Shown here: piece by piece, positions 10,489-17,826 of the stretch
How positions within the stretch are numbered: position 1 is the stretch's first letter
Layout: each line of letters begins with the position of its first letter
NCBI GenBank assembly: GCA_014879435.1
Contig: JACSSB010000263.1
Span: forward strand, 1 to 20,915
Origin: Phycisphaerales bacterium
GTDB taxonomy: Bacteria > Pseudomonadota > Gammaproteobacteria > Competibacterales > Competibacteraceae
DNA length: 20,915 nucleotides
Reading direction: 5' to 3'
Position numbers and translations under genes: made by a program
The notes under the pieces: model-generated
Told to the model about the DNA's origin: nothing
Seen by the model: the letters and a program-made list of their open reading frames with translations, nothing else
Database searches by the model: none

Positions 10489-11538
10489 TCACTTCACTTC
10501 CGCCATCAACCGCATCATCTTTTCTGCATTTGGCGCCCACACTAGGCCGCGCTCGGTCACCAACGCATCCACTAACTCCGCTGGCGTCACATCGAATGCC
10601 GGATTCCATGCCTCAGCTCCATCAGCAGCGATCAATTGGTTATCCAAGGCCAATACCTCCTGGGCAGCGCGCTGCTCGATTGGGATTTGAGCGCCACTGG
10701 TAAGACGCATATCCACTGTCGAGGATGGAGCCACCACCATGAATCGTACGCCGTGGTAGCGGGCTGCGATTGCCAGACCGTAAGTGCCGATCTTATTAGC
10801 CACATCACCATTAGCGGTAATCCGATCCGCACCCACGATGACCCAGCGCACCTTGCCCTCCCGCATCAGCGCCGCTGCTGCTCCGTCTGCCAGCAGCGTC
10901 ACCGGGATGCCACTTCGCACCAGCTCCCAGGCAGTGAGCCGCGCCCCCTGCAGCCACGGGCGCGTCTCGTCGGCATAAACCCGCCCGATCAATCCCGCCG
11001 CGAAGCCCTCACGGATCACCCCTAAGGCGGTGCCATAGCCACCCGTGGCCAATGCACCGGCGTTGCAATGGGTCAGCACGGCCGCACACTCTCCCAGCAC
11101 CGCCGCACCCAATTGTCCCATGCGTCGGTTGGCGGCAATATCCTCTTCATGAATCGCTTGCGCTTCGGCCAACAATTCCGCCACCGGATCGCCGACTGCG
11201 CGGGCTATCACCTGCTCCATCCGTCGCAACGCCCACACCAGATTGACCGCCGTGGGTCGGGCCGCCGCCAAGGCTGCACAATCACTTTGGATCGCCGTTT
11301 GCCAGCATTGTGCGTCTTCGGCATAACGAGCGCGGGCTGCTAACACCACACCATAAGCCGCAGTGATGCCAATGGCTGGCGCACCGCGCACCATCATGTC
11401 ACGGATGGCGCTGACCACTTCGGCCACGCTCGTTAGGCGCTGATAGCACTCCACTCCAGGCAACAGCCGCTGGTCCAGCAGTTCCAAGCACTCCTCACGC
11501 CAAACAATGGCGCGTATTGCATCATGGGCATACGGCAT
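10489..11538 (-). CDS. mtnA: S-methyl-5-thioribose-1-phosphate isomerase
   Basis: This eIF2B-alpha-like isomerase converts methylthioribose-1-phosphate to methylthioribulose-1-phosphate in methionine salvage. In 349 residues it shows MVRGAPAIGITAAYG (49-63). The catalytic cysteine C158 is in THCNAGALATGGYGTALG, and the catalytic aspartate D238 is in GADRITANGDVANKIGTYG. I chose the ATG at 11538 (MPYAHDAIRAIVWREECLEL) because the N-terminus then matches the family. A longer frame to 11655 begins with low-complexity sequence in the AT-rich control region. No strong Shine-Dalgarno is visible. Adjacent gyrA matches the Pseudomonas order. MtaD, encoded nearby on the other strand, also acts on methylthioadenosine. 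The other mtn genes are not in the window. Confidence 0.95.
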   Translation of the reverse strand: MPYAHDAIRAIVWREECLELLDQRLLPGVECYQRLTSVAEVVSAIRDMMVRGAPAIGITAAYGVVLAARARYAEDAQCWQTAIQSDCAALAAARPTAVNLVWALRRMEQVIARAVGDPVAELLAEAQAIHEEDIAANRRMGQLGAAVLGECAAVLTHCNAGALATGGYGTALGVIREGFAAGLIGRVYADETRPWLQGARLTAWELVRSGIPVTLLADGAAAALMREGKVRWVIVGADRITANGDVANKIGTYGLAIAARYHGVRFMVVAPSSTVDMRLTSGAQIPIEQRAAQEVLALDNQLIAADGAEAWNPAFDVTPAELVDALVTERGLVWAPNAEKMMRLMAEVK

Positions 11539-11648
11539 AGTGGACTTTGATCCAATCGATGATTGAGGGGAGGCAGGCGACAAAAGGCATCTAAAAATGG
11601 ATAAAAAAATTGTTGTTATTTTACGACTAATGCATTTTTTCCCACCGT

Positions 11649-11729
11649 ATTGCAAAAAATCTCTTGCTTAAATACCAACATAGCGCGCAAAATTAGATTA
11701 TTTATTGTTGGCACAACATTTTTTGCAAT
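11649..11729. repeat. 12-bp perfect inverted repeat facing both divergent genes
   Basis: ATTGCAAAAAAT at 11649-11660 is the exact reverse complement of ATTTTTTGCAAT at 11718-11729, with 57 bp between. Each copy is oriented with TTTTTTGCAAT pointing outward, toward mtnA on the left and the OmpA-like gene on the right. Each copy includes TTGCAA, which could act as a -35 box. A shared promoter module or paired regulator sites are both possible. Confidence 0.6.
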
Positions 11730-11750
11730 TCTGACACAACGTTGTATCAT
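11723..11750 (+). promoter_or_regulatory. Candidate promoter of the ompA-like gene
   Basis: TTGCAA (11723-11728) and TATCAT (11745-11750) are separated by 16 nt. The palindrome ACAACGTTGT (11736-11745) overlaps the spacer and the first base of the -10 and could be an operator. CACAAC occurs at 11712-11717 and again at 11735-11740. The leader to the ATG would be about 145 nt. Confidence 0.45.
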
Positions 11751-11901
11751 TACACATTAATGGCCAGCCGACTTGTTGCCCGTGTGTGGTTGTCGTCTGG
11801 AGATGTCGGTCAGTGGAAAATCGTGGTTCGGACCCCCCGCGACCCGCAGATCAAATGTACCGTGTACAGAATTTTTCATGCCTGCTTGGGAGAGTATACT
11901 G

Positions 11902-12522
11902 ATGAAAGTGAAACTGCATAAGCTCAGCTTGGGACTGGCCGCCTCGGTGGTACTGTTTACCGCGCTGCCCGCACACGCCCAGGTCAACAAATACGGCTGC
12001 ATTTACGCGGTCGACCCTTATGGCAAGATCGTTAAGGACCCCTACGGCAACTGCATTCGTACCCCTTATTGGACCGCTGAAAAGAACGTTGCGGAATGCG
12101 GTGCGATCGTAGCGGTCGAGCCAGCCACCCCACGTAAGGAAGAAATAACTCTGGGTGCCGATGCCTTCTTCGATTTCGATCGGGCCGATCTGAAGCCTGC
12201 CGGACGCGCCAAGCTGGACAAGCTCGCCACCGATCTGCGCCGGGTGTCGTCGGTCTCCTCGATCGAAGTCGTCGGCCACACCGACAGCAAGGGCACCGAA
12301 GCCTATAACTATCGCCTTGGTCAGCGCCGCGCTGATTCCGTCGCCCACTACCTGACCGCCAGAGGCGTACCGGGTTCGCTGATCACCACCAACAGCCGTG
12401 GTGAACTGGACCCAGTCGCCCCCAACACTCTGCCAAACGGCAAGGATAACCCGGCTGGCCGCGCCCTGAACCGTCGCGTGGTGATCACCGTGACTGCGTC
12501 AGAAAGCGTCATCAGCCAGTAA
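11902..12522 (+). CDS. OmpA-family outer-membrane/periplasmic protein
   Basis: A 206-residue exported protein. Residues 1-26 form a Sec signal peptide ending AHA, with predicted cleavage before Q27. The mature N-terminus is a short Cys/Tyr/Trp-containing segment (about 27-70) with C33, C51 and C66 and a doubled DPYG unit (38-41 and 46-49). The C-terminal OmpA-like peptidoglycan-binding domain (about 82-200) shows FFDFDRADLKP, VVGHTDSKG (123-131, D128), RLGQRRADSV (R143) and NRRVVI (190-195). There is no eight-stranded OmpA barrel, so it is a small peptidoglycan-associated protein rather than a porin. The ATG at 11902 has GGGAGAG upstream; a longer frame from 11773 is not plausible. It sits between mtnA and mtaD, which are neighbours in Pseudomonas, so it looks like an insertion into that block. 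It has its own strong terminator. Confidence 0.9.
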   Translation: MKVKLHKLSLGLAASVVLFTALPAHAQVNKYGCIYAVDPYGKIVKDPYGNCIRTPYWTAEKNVAECGAIVAVEPATPRKEEITLGADAFFDFDRADLKPAGRAKLDKLATDLRRVSSVSSIEVVGHTDSKGTEAYNYRLGQRRADSVAHYLTARGVPGSLITTNSRGELDPVAPNTLPNGKDNPAGRALNRRVVITVTASESVISQ

Positions 12523-12545
12523 GCTGCTCACGTTTTCCAGCTTCC

Positions 12546-12575
12546 AACGCCCCGGCTTGCCGGGGTGTTTTTTTT
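12546..12575 (+). terminator. Rho-independent terminator of the ompA-like gene
   Basis: CCCCGG (12550-12555), loop CTTG, CCGGGG (12560-12565) form a GC-rich stem. It can be extended to about 10 bp by C-G, G-T and A-T pairs, and runs into eight consecutive Ts (12568-12575). It lies 24 nt after the stop codon. Its T-run overlaps the -35 region of the mtaD promoter. Confidence 0.93.
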
Positions 12576-12601
12576 GTGCCACTGCGGTTCCTCGCTATAA
12601 T
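12574..12601 (+). promoter_or_regulatory. Sigma-70-type promoter of mtaD
   Basis: TTGTGC (12574-12579), a 16-nt spacer, and a consensus TATAAT (12596-12601). Transcription starting near 12608 would give a short leader of about 20 nt containing CCGGAG, placed 8 nt before the mtaD ATG. The first two bases of the -35 are the last Ts of the preceding terminator. Confidence 0.7.
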
Positions 12602-12628
12602 CGGTCGCCACCGTCCGGAGAACCCCGC

Positions 12629-13957
12629 ATGTCGCAAGCCATCGCCACCCTGCTCAATGCCCGCTGGGTCGTACCGGTCGAACCGGAAGGCCGGGTTCTC
12701 GAACATCATGCTCTTGCCATTCAGGACGGCCGCATTCTCGCCATCCTGCCCCAAGACGAAGCTAAAACCCGCTTCAGCGCTGCAACGACTCTGAATTTGG
12801 AGCGGCATGTACTCATACCCGGTCTCATCAATGCCCATACTCATGCCAGCATGACCCTGTTGCGGGGACTGGCCGACGATTTACCGCTGATGTGCTGGCT
12901 ACAAGAGCATATCTGGCCGGTTGAGGGCCGTTGGGTCGATCCCGAATTTGTCCGTGCCGGTACCCAACTGGCTATCGCCGAAATGCTGCGCGGCGGCACC
13001 ACCTGCTTCAACGACATGTATTTCTTTCCAGAAGCGACCGCCGCCGTCGCCCGCGAATGCGGCATCCGCGCCCGCGTCGGGCTGATCGCCGTGGACTTCC
13101 CCACCGCCTACGCCCGCGATCTGGATGAGTACCTCGCCAAAGGGCTGGCGCTGCACGAAACGCTGCAAGGCGATGCGCGGGTCCACACCGCATTCGCCCC
13201 GCACGCCCCCTATACCGTCTCGGCACCGGCGCTGGCGCGCATCGGCCGCCTAGCAACGGATCTAGATATTCCGATCCACATTCATGTCCATGAAACCGCC
13301 GCTGAAATCACACAGTTTCTGGCTGAACACGGCTGCCGACCGCTGGAACGATTGGCGCAACTGGGTCTGCTATCGCCACGCTTGCTGGCCGTACATATGA
13401 CCCAACTCGAAGCGGCCGAAATCGAACAAATAGCGCGCAGTGGCGTACATGTCATCCACTGCCCCGAATCCAATCTCAAGCTGGCCAGCGGCTTCTGTCC
13501 GATCGCACGGCTCGACGACGCCGGAGTCAATGTCGCGCTGGGTACCGACGGCGCCGCCAGCAATAACGATCTCGACCTGCTCGGCGAGCTGCGCACCGCC
13601 ACTCTGCTAGGCAAAGGCGTAGCAGGCGATGCCGCCGCGTTGCCCGCCGCTCGCACGCTGCGCATGGCTACATTGAACGGCGCCCGAGCGCTGGGGCTGG
13701 ATCGGGAAATCGGCTCGCTCGAAGTGGGTAAAGCCGCCGACATCGTCGCTGTCGATCTTAGCCAGCCAGAAACCGAACCAGTCGATCACCCCATCTCACA
13801 ACTGGTTTACGCCGCTGGCCGCCAGCATGTCACCGATGTCTGGATCGCGGGCCACCATCTATTGGCCGACCGCCACCTGACCACGCTGGATCTGGCAGAC
13901 ACACTCCAACAGGCACGCGATTGGCGGCACCGTATTGTTAGCGAAGCACGAAGCTAA
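12629..13957 (+). CDS. mtaD: 5-methylthioadenosine / S-adenosylhomocysteine deaminase
   Basis: An amidohydrolase-superfamily (TRZ/ATZ family) metal enzyme of 442 residues that deaminates methylthioadenosine and/or S-adenosylhomocysteine. Metal ligands are visible as N-A-H70-T-H72 in LINAHTHASMTLLRG, H219 in the IHIHVHETAAE stretch (with E222 contacting substrate), and D307 in LGTDGAASNNDLD. The SNLKLASGFCPI segment (281-292) is typical of MtaD. The ATG at 12629 is preceded by GGAG. A longer frame from 12557 would run through the terminator and promoter and is rejected. The location near mtnA, in the same order as the chlorohydrolase-like gene beside mtnA in Pseudomonas, supports a role in methylthioadenosine metabolism. 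Whether this or a phosphorylase feeds MtnA cannot be told here. Confidence 0.93.
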   Translation: MSQAIATLLNARWVVPVEPEGRVLEHHALAIQDGRILAILPQDEAKTRFSAATTLNLERHVLIPGLINAHTHASMTLLRGLADDLPLMCWLQEHIWPVEGRWVDPEFVRAGTQLAIAEMLRGGTTCFNDMYFFPEATAAVARECGIRARVGLIAVDFPTAYARDLDEYLAKGLALHETLQGDARVHTAFAPHAPYTVSAPALARIGRLATDLDIPIHIHVHETAAEITQFLAEHGCRPLERLAQLGLLSPRLLAVHMTQLEAAEIEQIARSGVHVIHCPESNLKLASGFCPIARLDDAGVNVALGTDGAASNNDLDLLGELRTATLLGKGVAGDAAALPAARTLRMATLNGARALGLDREIGSLEVGKAADIVAVDLSQPETEPVDHPISQLVYAAGRQHVTDVWIAGHHLLADRHLTTLDLADTLQQARDWRHRIVSEARS

Positions 13958-14027
13958 TTCGCTCCGTCCTACGGCCAAAACCGCAACAGTGAAAGTGAGC
14001 CGTATATAGCAATCCTCTTTAGGCTAT

Positions 14028-14128
14028 GGAAATGGAGCGCTATACACTCCATCGTCATTCCCGCGAATGCGGGAATCCAGTAGCTTCTATGCCTGGATCT
14101 CCGCCTGCGCGGAGATGACGGAAATGGA
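14028..14128. mobile_element. REP/MITE-like palindromic element (dRS3-like ATTCCC-N8-GGGAAT units)
   Basis: Two hairpin-forming units face each other. ATTCCC-GCGAATGC-GGGAAT at 14057-14076 and ATCTCC-GCCTGCGC-GGAGAT at 14097-14116 lie inside 28-nt arms (14053-14080 and 14093-14120). The arms are inverted repeats of each other with six mismatches and a 12-nt spacer. The mismatches are paired so that each small palindrome stays perfect. The first unit matches the ATTCCC-N8-GGGAAT pattern of neisserial dRS3, and the whole resembles widespread GTCATTCCCGC elements of Proteobacteria. A 9-bp direct repeat GGAAATGGA flanks it (14028-14036 and 14120-14128). An ATGGAG/CTCCAT pair (14032-14037 and 14047-14052) lies inside the left edge. 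No transposase gene is present. Confidence 0.75.
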
Positions 14129-14189
14129 AAAGAAACGTAGAGAAAGATTTCCATTTTTGAGTCGAACACAACGCATTAAGGAACACTAT

Positions 14190-14909
14190 ATGACGACCGC
14201 GAATCCCAACATCGATCCCGAGGAAATTGCCAAATTCGAACAACTAGCCAGCCGCTGGTGGGATCCCGACAGCGAATTCAAGCCGCTGCACGATACCAAT
14301 CCTCTGCGGCTGGATTTCATCGATACGCGGGTCGGCGGGCTGAAAGGAAAACGGGTGGTCGATGTCGGCTGTGGCGGTGGCATCCTGGCTGAGAGCATGG
14401 CACTGCGCGGCGCTCAGGTGCTCGGCATCGATATGAGTGAAGCCCCGTTGGCGGTCGCGCAACTCCATCAACTGGAATCCGGTGCAGTGCTCGAATACCG
14501 CCGTATAACCGCCGAAGAACTGGCGGAAACCGAAGTGGCCAGCTTCGACGTGGTGACCTGCATGGAAATGCTGGAGCATGTCCCCGATCCGGCTTCAACG
14601 ATTCGGGCTTGCGCTCAGATGGTCAAACCCGACGGATATTTGTTCTTCTCCACCATCAACCGCAATCCGAAGTCCTATCTATTCGCTGTCATCGGTGCGG
14701 AATATCTGCTACGGATGCTGCCCAAGGGAACCCACGACTATCGCAAGTTCATTCGTCCCTCGGAGCTGGTGAACTGGCTACAGGCCGCCAACCTGACACC
14801 GCAAGAGATGACCGGTCTGCACTATAACCCTTTGACCCGCCGCTACTGGTTAGGACCCGGCGTATCGGTCAACTACATGCTTTACTGCCGACCGGACGAT
14901 CTGGCATGA
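14190..14909 (+). CDS. ubiG: Bifunctional 3-demethylubiquinone / 2-polyprenyl-6-hydroxyphenol O-methyltransferase
   Basis: A class I SAM-dependent methyltransferase performing both O-methylations in ubiquinone synthesis. It has 239 residues, against 240 in E. coli. The N-terminal NIDPEEIAKFEQLASRWWDP is diagnostic of UbiG. The SAM motif VVDVGCGGGILAESMA is at 56-71, the acidic loop GIDMS at 79-83, and the C-terminal part has FFSTINRNPKSY and KGTHDY(R)KFI. The ATG at 14190 has AAGGA 7-8 nt upstream. A frame opening at 14067 would start inside the palindromic element and is rejected. The stop overlaps the next gene (ATGA). No promoter was recognised in the 232-nt gap after mtaD, so readthrough from mtaD is possible. 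A 9-bp inverted repeat (14122-14130 and 14148-14156) lies just upstream. Confidence 0.96.
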   Translation: MTTANPNIDPEEIAKFEQLASRWWDPDSEFKPLHDTNPLRLDFIDTRVGGLKGKRVVDVGCGGGILAESMALRGAQVLGIDMSEAPLAVAQLHQLESGAVLEYRRITAEELAETEVASFDVVTCMEMLEHVPDPASTIRACAQMVKPDGYLFFSTINRNPKSYLFAVIGAEYLLRMLPKGTHDYRKFIRPSELVNWLQAANLTPQEMTGLHYNPLTRRYWLGPGVSVNYMLYCRPDDLA

Positions 14910-15592
14910 GTGCCAGCCCCACTAACAGCATGCCAGATTGCGTGCTGTTCGATCTGGATGGAACCCTGCTGGACACCGCGCCCGATCTCACCTTGGCGCT
15001 CAACCGGTTACGCCGGGAGCGCGATCTGAGCGCATTGCCGGTCGCGACCATCCGTTCGACGGTATCGCACGGCTCGCCGGGTATGCTGAAGGTCGGCTTT
15101 GGACTCAGCCCCGACGATCCGCTCTATGCCGAACTCAACCCACGCTTCCTGGAGTTTTATCGCGAGGCCATCGCCGTCGAGACGCGCTTGTTCCCTGGCA
15201 TGTCCGAAGTGCTGGAATACTTGGAGCGCAATGCGATCCGCTGGGGCGTAGTCACCAATAAGCCGCATGAGCTAACCGAGCCGCTACTCAAGGCACTGGC
15301 GCTGTGGTCCCGAGCCGCTTGCGTGGTCAGCGGCGATACCCTGCCGACCCGTAAGCCAGACCCGGAGCCATTGCTGTATGCCTGCGCACAAATCGGCGCG
15401 GATCCGGGTCGTTCGCTGTACATCGGCGATGCTGAGCGCGATATCCTGGCGGGTAGGCAAGCAGGTATGACCACGCTGGTGGCAGGTTTCGGCTATCTGA
15501 GCACCGAAGATCGGCCGGAAACTTGGAACGCCGATGGCTTCTTGCACCAACCGCTCGATCTCTTTGCCTGGCTGGACGCGCCCCTGGCATAA
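14906..15592 (+). CDS. mupP: HAD-family phosphatase, probable N-acetylmuramate 6-phosphate phosphatase (MupP) or phosphoglycolate phosphatase
   Basis: A 228-residue HAD hydrolase with all four motifs: DLDGTLLDT (16-24, nucleophile D16 and acid D18), VVTNKP (115-120), K150 in RKPDPEP, and IGDAERD (173-179). It is routinely annotated as gph. In Pseudomonas the orthologue directly downstream of ubiG in the same mtnA-mtaD-ubiG block is MupP. That enzyme dephosphorylates MurNAc-6-phosphate in the AmgK/MurU cell-wall recycling route. Overall resemblance (GVVTNKPHELTEPLL, KPDPEPLL) and synteny make MupP my preferred call, but substrate is not provable from sequence alone. The ATG overlaps the ubiG stop, so translation is coupled. 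A 12-bp palindrome follows the stop. Confidence 0.8.
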   Translation: MSASPTNSMPDCVLFDLDGTLLDTAPDLTLALNRLRRERDLSALPVATIRSTVSHGSPGMLKVGFGLSPDDPLYAELNPRFLEFYREAIAVETRLFPGMSEVLEYLERNAIRWGVVTNKPHELTEPLLKALALWSRAACVVSGDTLPTRKPDPEPLLYACAQIGADPGRSLYIGDAERDILAGRQAGMTTLVAGFGYLSTEDRPETWNADGFLHQPLDLFAWLDAPLA

Positions 15593-15604
15593 CGCCCTAG
15601 GGCG
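15593..15604. repeat. 12-bp perfect palindrome after the HAD phosphatase gene
   Basis: CGCCCTAGGGCG begins directly after the TAA of the HAD gene, in the 39-nt gap between two convergent genes. It is followed by CAAAAA rather than Ts, so it lacks a terminator tail on the plus strand. It could still slow convergent transcription. Confidence 0.4.
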
Positions 15605-15631
15605 CAAAAACCCGAATTCACAGCGCCAATC

Positions 15632-17497
15632 TTATTTTTGATTGAAACCCGTCGGGGTGGGAGTCTCCCAAGGATTACGGCTGACCGGTGTCCTTAAGGG
15701 ATTACTTGGTCTGCGGCGAGTGGGTGCCGGGGTAATCACAATCGGCTTTAGGTCTTCCTGTTTTTGGCTGGCTTCGCGTCGTGTAGCCTGTGACTTGGAT
15801 TGCCGCCGCGTCGAGCGCTGCGATTTGGTAGTCGATGACGCGCTACGCCCCGTGGACGTGGGGGGCGAATCGGACGCACCGGGTACCACATCAGATCGAG
15901 TAGCCGAAGCGGGCAGCGGCACAACATCCATACCGGGGACAACGCCAGGAGTAGCGGATGTTGGCTCGACGGGCGCTTCCGTCCCGGCATCAGCCTGCCC
16001 TGGCACACTTGGACTTGCTTCGGATGGGGGGTTCTCCATCGCTGGAGCGGCTTGCGGAACCGCAGCGGGTGGGGAATTGGCGGTGGTCGTCTCATTCGGA
16101 ACAGGCGCCTCGGGAGGACTCGCTACCTTAGGAGGCGCGGTCATGATCGCCCGTCCGGACTGATCCAGGCTATAACGAGGGGGTGATGCTGCTGGCTCTT
16201 CCAGCGTGGGCGTAACGGATATAGATGGCCACAACCAGACCGCCACTGTCACCGCCAGCGCCGCCGCTAGCGCCACTGCCAAGCTACCACCAATCCGTAT
16301 CCCCAATGACCGCCAATGCAACATGTCTGGCACCGTTGAATGCACACTCCGCGATTTCAGCGCACCCGGAAGCTGCACATTCACAGCCGCCGGCTTGGTA
16401 GTCGCCTCTAATCCTTTCTTGCCAGATGGTGATTCTTTCAACGGCGACGACACGGAAGCGCCTTCAACCGAAGCGGCAGATTCCAGTATCGACTCTGCCT
16501 TATCGAATCGAACCGGGGGCAATGGAGGCAAGATGAGCGTTTCATTGTTATCTGTAGGCTCTCGGTCGGCCAATGCCGCCTGCATATCGGCCACGGTGCG
16601 AAACCGCTGTTCCGGCCGTACCGCCAGCGCCCGGTCGATCACCCGCAGCAAGTTGGTGCTGTAACGCCCTGCACCCTCCACAATCGCTGGCTGCAAGGAG
16701 TCATCCAAGAGTCGTCCGACCGCCTCCACAGGAATGCGGCCGGTGATACAGCGATAGAGTACGGCGGCCAAGGCGTAGATATCGGTCCAGGTTCCGTAAC
16801 GCTCATTGCGCGTGGTGTACTGTTCTGGAGGCGAATAGCCGGGCGTGACCAAACTGGTCACGCTCTTGCTTTGACGACCGACTGCTGCACGCGCCGCGCC
16901 AAAATCGATCAAGATGACCCGCTGGTCGCTCGCCCGCAGATACAAGTTGGCCGGTTTGATATCACGGTGGAGATAACCCTGTTCATGCACGGCTTGCAGA
17001 GCCAGCAGCACATCCTCCAGCAAGCTGCGGATTTCCTCTTCGGTCAGCGTTTCGCCATCTTGCAACAAGGCACTGAGCGGGATGCCCTCCTCGTAATCCA
17101 TGACGATATAGGCAGTGCCATGAATGCGGAAATAGCGCCTCACCCGCACCACATGCGGATGCTGAATTCGGGCCAACACACGCGCCTCGTCAAGAAAGCG
17201 CTCCAGTCCCCATAAATAATCGGAAATCTGATCGCCATTCTGTTTGCCATGGCCCTGAGTATTGGCATGTACCGTTACCCCATCACCATCACGGAATGAC
17301 CATTCCACTGGAAAATATTCCTTGATGGCAACCCAATTCTCCAGGTGCGTATCCAGCGCCTTGTAGGTCACTCCAAAGCCGCCTGCTCCCAAAACCGAGT
17401 GGATCCGATACTCATCCAGCATGTAATCCGATGGCAGGGTGTTGGCCCGGCGAGAGTTGCTCTTGGCCGGTGTATTCTGAGAATCGGTTGTATTCAT
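15632..17497 (-). CDS. Membrane-anchored eukaryotic-type Ser/Thr protein kinase
   Basis: A 621-residue protein with an N-terminal Hanks-type kinase domain (about 27-310). It shows the glycine loop LGAGGFGVTY (36-45), the ATP lysine K59 in WVAIKEYFP, and HRDIKPANL (177-185, catalytic D179). The DFG is D198-G200, and PGYSPPEQY (219-227) replaces the usual APE segment. All catalytic residues are intact. A linker (about 311-395) leads to one membrane helix (about 399-424). A Pro/Ala/Ser/Thr-rich, probably periplasmic tail follows, ending in a basic, Pro-rich stretch with no PASTA or other recognised sensor domain. I chose the ATG at 17497; a frame open to 17737 would add 80 unlike residues. No good Shine-Dalgarno is seen. 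Substrate is unknown. It follows the phasin-like gene on the same strand, but 329 nt away. Confidence 0.9.
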   Translation of the reverse strand: MNTTDSQNTPAKSNSRRANTLPSDYMLDEYRIHSVLGAGGFGVTYKALDTHLENWVAIKEYFPVEWSFRDGDGVTVHANTQGHGKQNGDQISDYLWGLERFLDEARVLARIQHPHVVRVRRYFRIHGTAYIVMDYEEGIPLSALLQDGETLTEEEIRSLLEDVLLALQAVHEQGYLHRDIKPANLYLRASDQRVILIDFGAARAAVGRQSKSVTSLVTPGYSPPEQYTTRNERYGTWTDIYALAAVLYRCITGRIPVEAVGRLLDDSLQPAIVEGAGRYSTNLLRVIDRALAVRPEQRFRTVADMQAALADREPTDNNETLILPPLPPVRFDKAESILESAASVEGASVSSPLKESPSGKKGLEATTKPAAVNVQLPGALKSRSVHSTVPDMLHWRSLGIRIGGSLAVALAAALAVTVAVWLWPSISVTPTLEEPAASPPRYSLDQSGRAIMTAPPKVASPPEAPVPNETTTANSPPAAVPQAAPAMENPPSEASPSVPGQADAGTEAPVEPTSATPGVVPGMDVVPLPASATRSDVVPGASDSPPTSTGRSASSTTKSQRSTRRQSKSQATRREASQKQEDLKPIVITPAPTRRRPSNPLRTPVSRNPWETPTPTGFNQK

Positions 17498-17826
17498 GGT
17501 GCGGATCGCGAGGGGCCTCGAAGACGTTAAAAATCGGCGCTGCGGGGCGTACGCGGGAAGAGAATCGCATCCCGGACGTTGCTCATGGCTGGAGTCTGCA
17601 GCGTAACTGACGGTACGCTCGAAACCCAGTCCGAATCCAGCATGCGGCATGCTGCCATAGCGATGCAAGTCACGATACCCATTATAAGCGGTCTTATTCA
17701 TGCTCATTTCATCCGGGCGCACGTCCAGGACGGTCAACCGCTCTGCGCGCTGGCTGCCACCTGCTCCAATAGCCTTCGGGTTGCTGGAACCCGGTACCGT
17801 GAGGATAAAAAATCAACGAAAGCCTT
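17498..17826 (-). other. Intergenic stretch upstream of the kinase gene
   Basis: The reading frame of the kinase stays open to 17737, so a start further upstream is possible, though that part resembles no family I know. A consensus TATAAT occurs on the minus strand at 17691-17696 without a matching -35. A start there would favour the short kinase form. A 6-bp stem CGGGTT/AACCCG (17777-17782 and 17788-17793) lies nearer the preceding gene and has no T-run. No terminator was found. Confidence 0.4.

Larger units (their letters stand above)
11539..11901. other. AT-rich divergent control region between mtnA and the ompA-like gene
   Basis: This 363-nt stretch has no supported gene. Its centre (about 11580-11760) is strikingly AT-rich compared with its surroundings. 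It contains a perfect 12-bp inverted repeat, a candidate rightward promoter and a 10-bp palindrome, each listed separately. The right part (11760-11901) would be a leader of about 140 nt for the OmpA-like gene. It holds a small TGTAC-CGT-GTACA stem at 11856-11868 followed by GAATTTTT, too weak to call a terminator. Confidence 0.6.

Noticed and set aside
11773..11901. Upstream extension of the OmpA-like reading frame
   Set aside because: The Sec signal peptide begins at the ATG at 11902, which has a Shine-Dalgarno; an N-terminal extension would destroy export.
14122..14156. Inverted repeat AAATGGAAA/TTTCCATTT as a terminator before ubiG
   Set aside because: The stem is AT-rich with a 17-nt loop and lies directly before the ubiG start; more likely sequence left by the neighbouring repeat element or chance.
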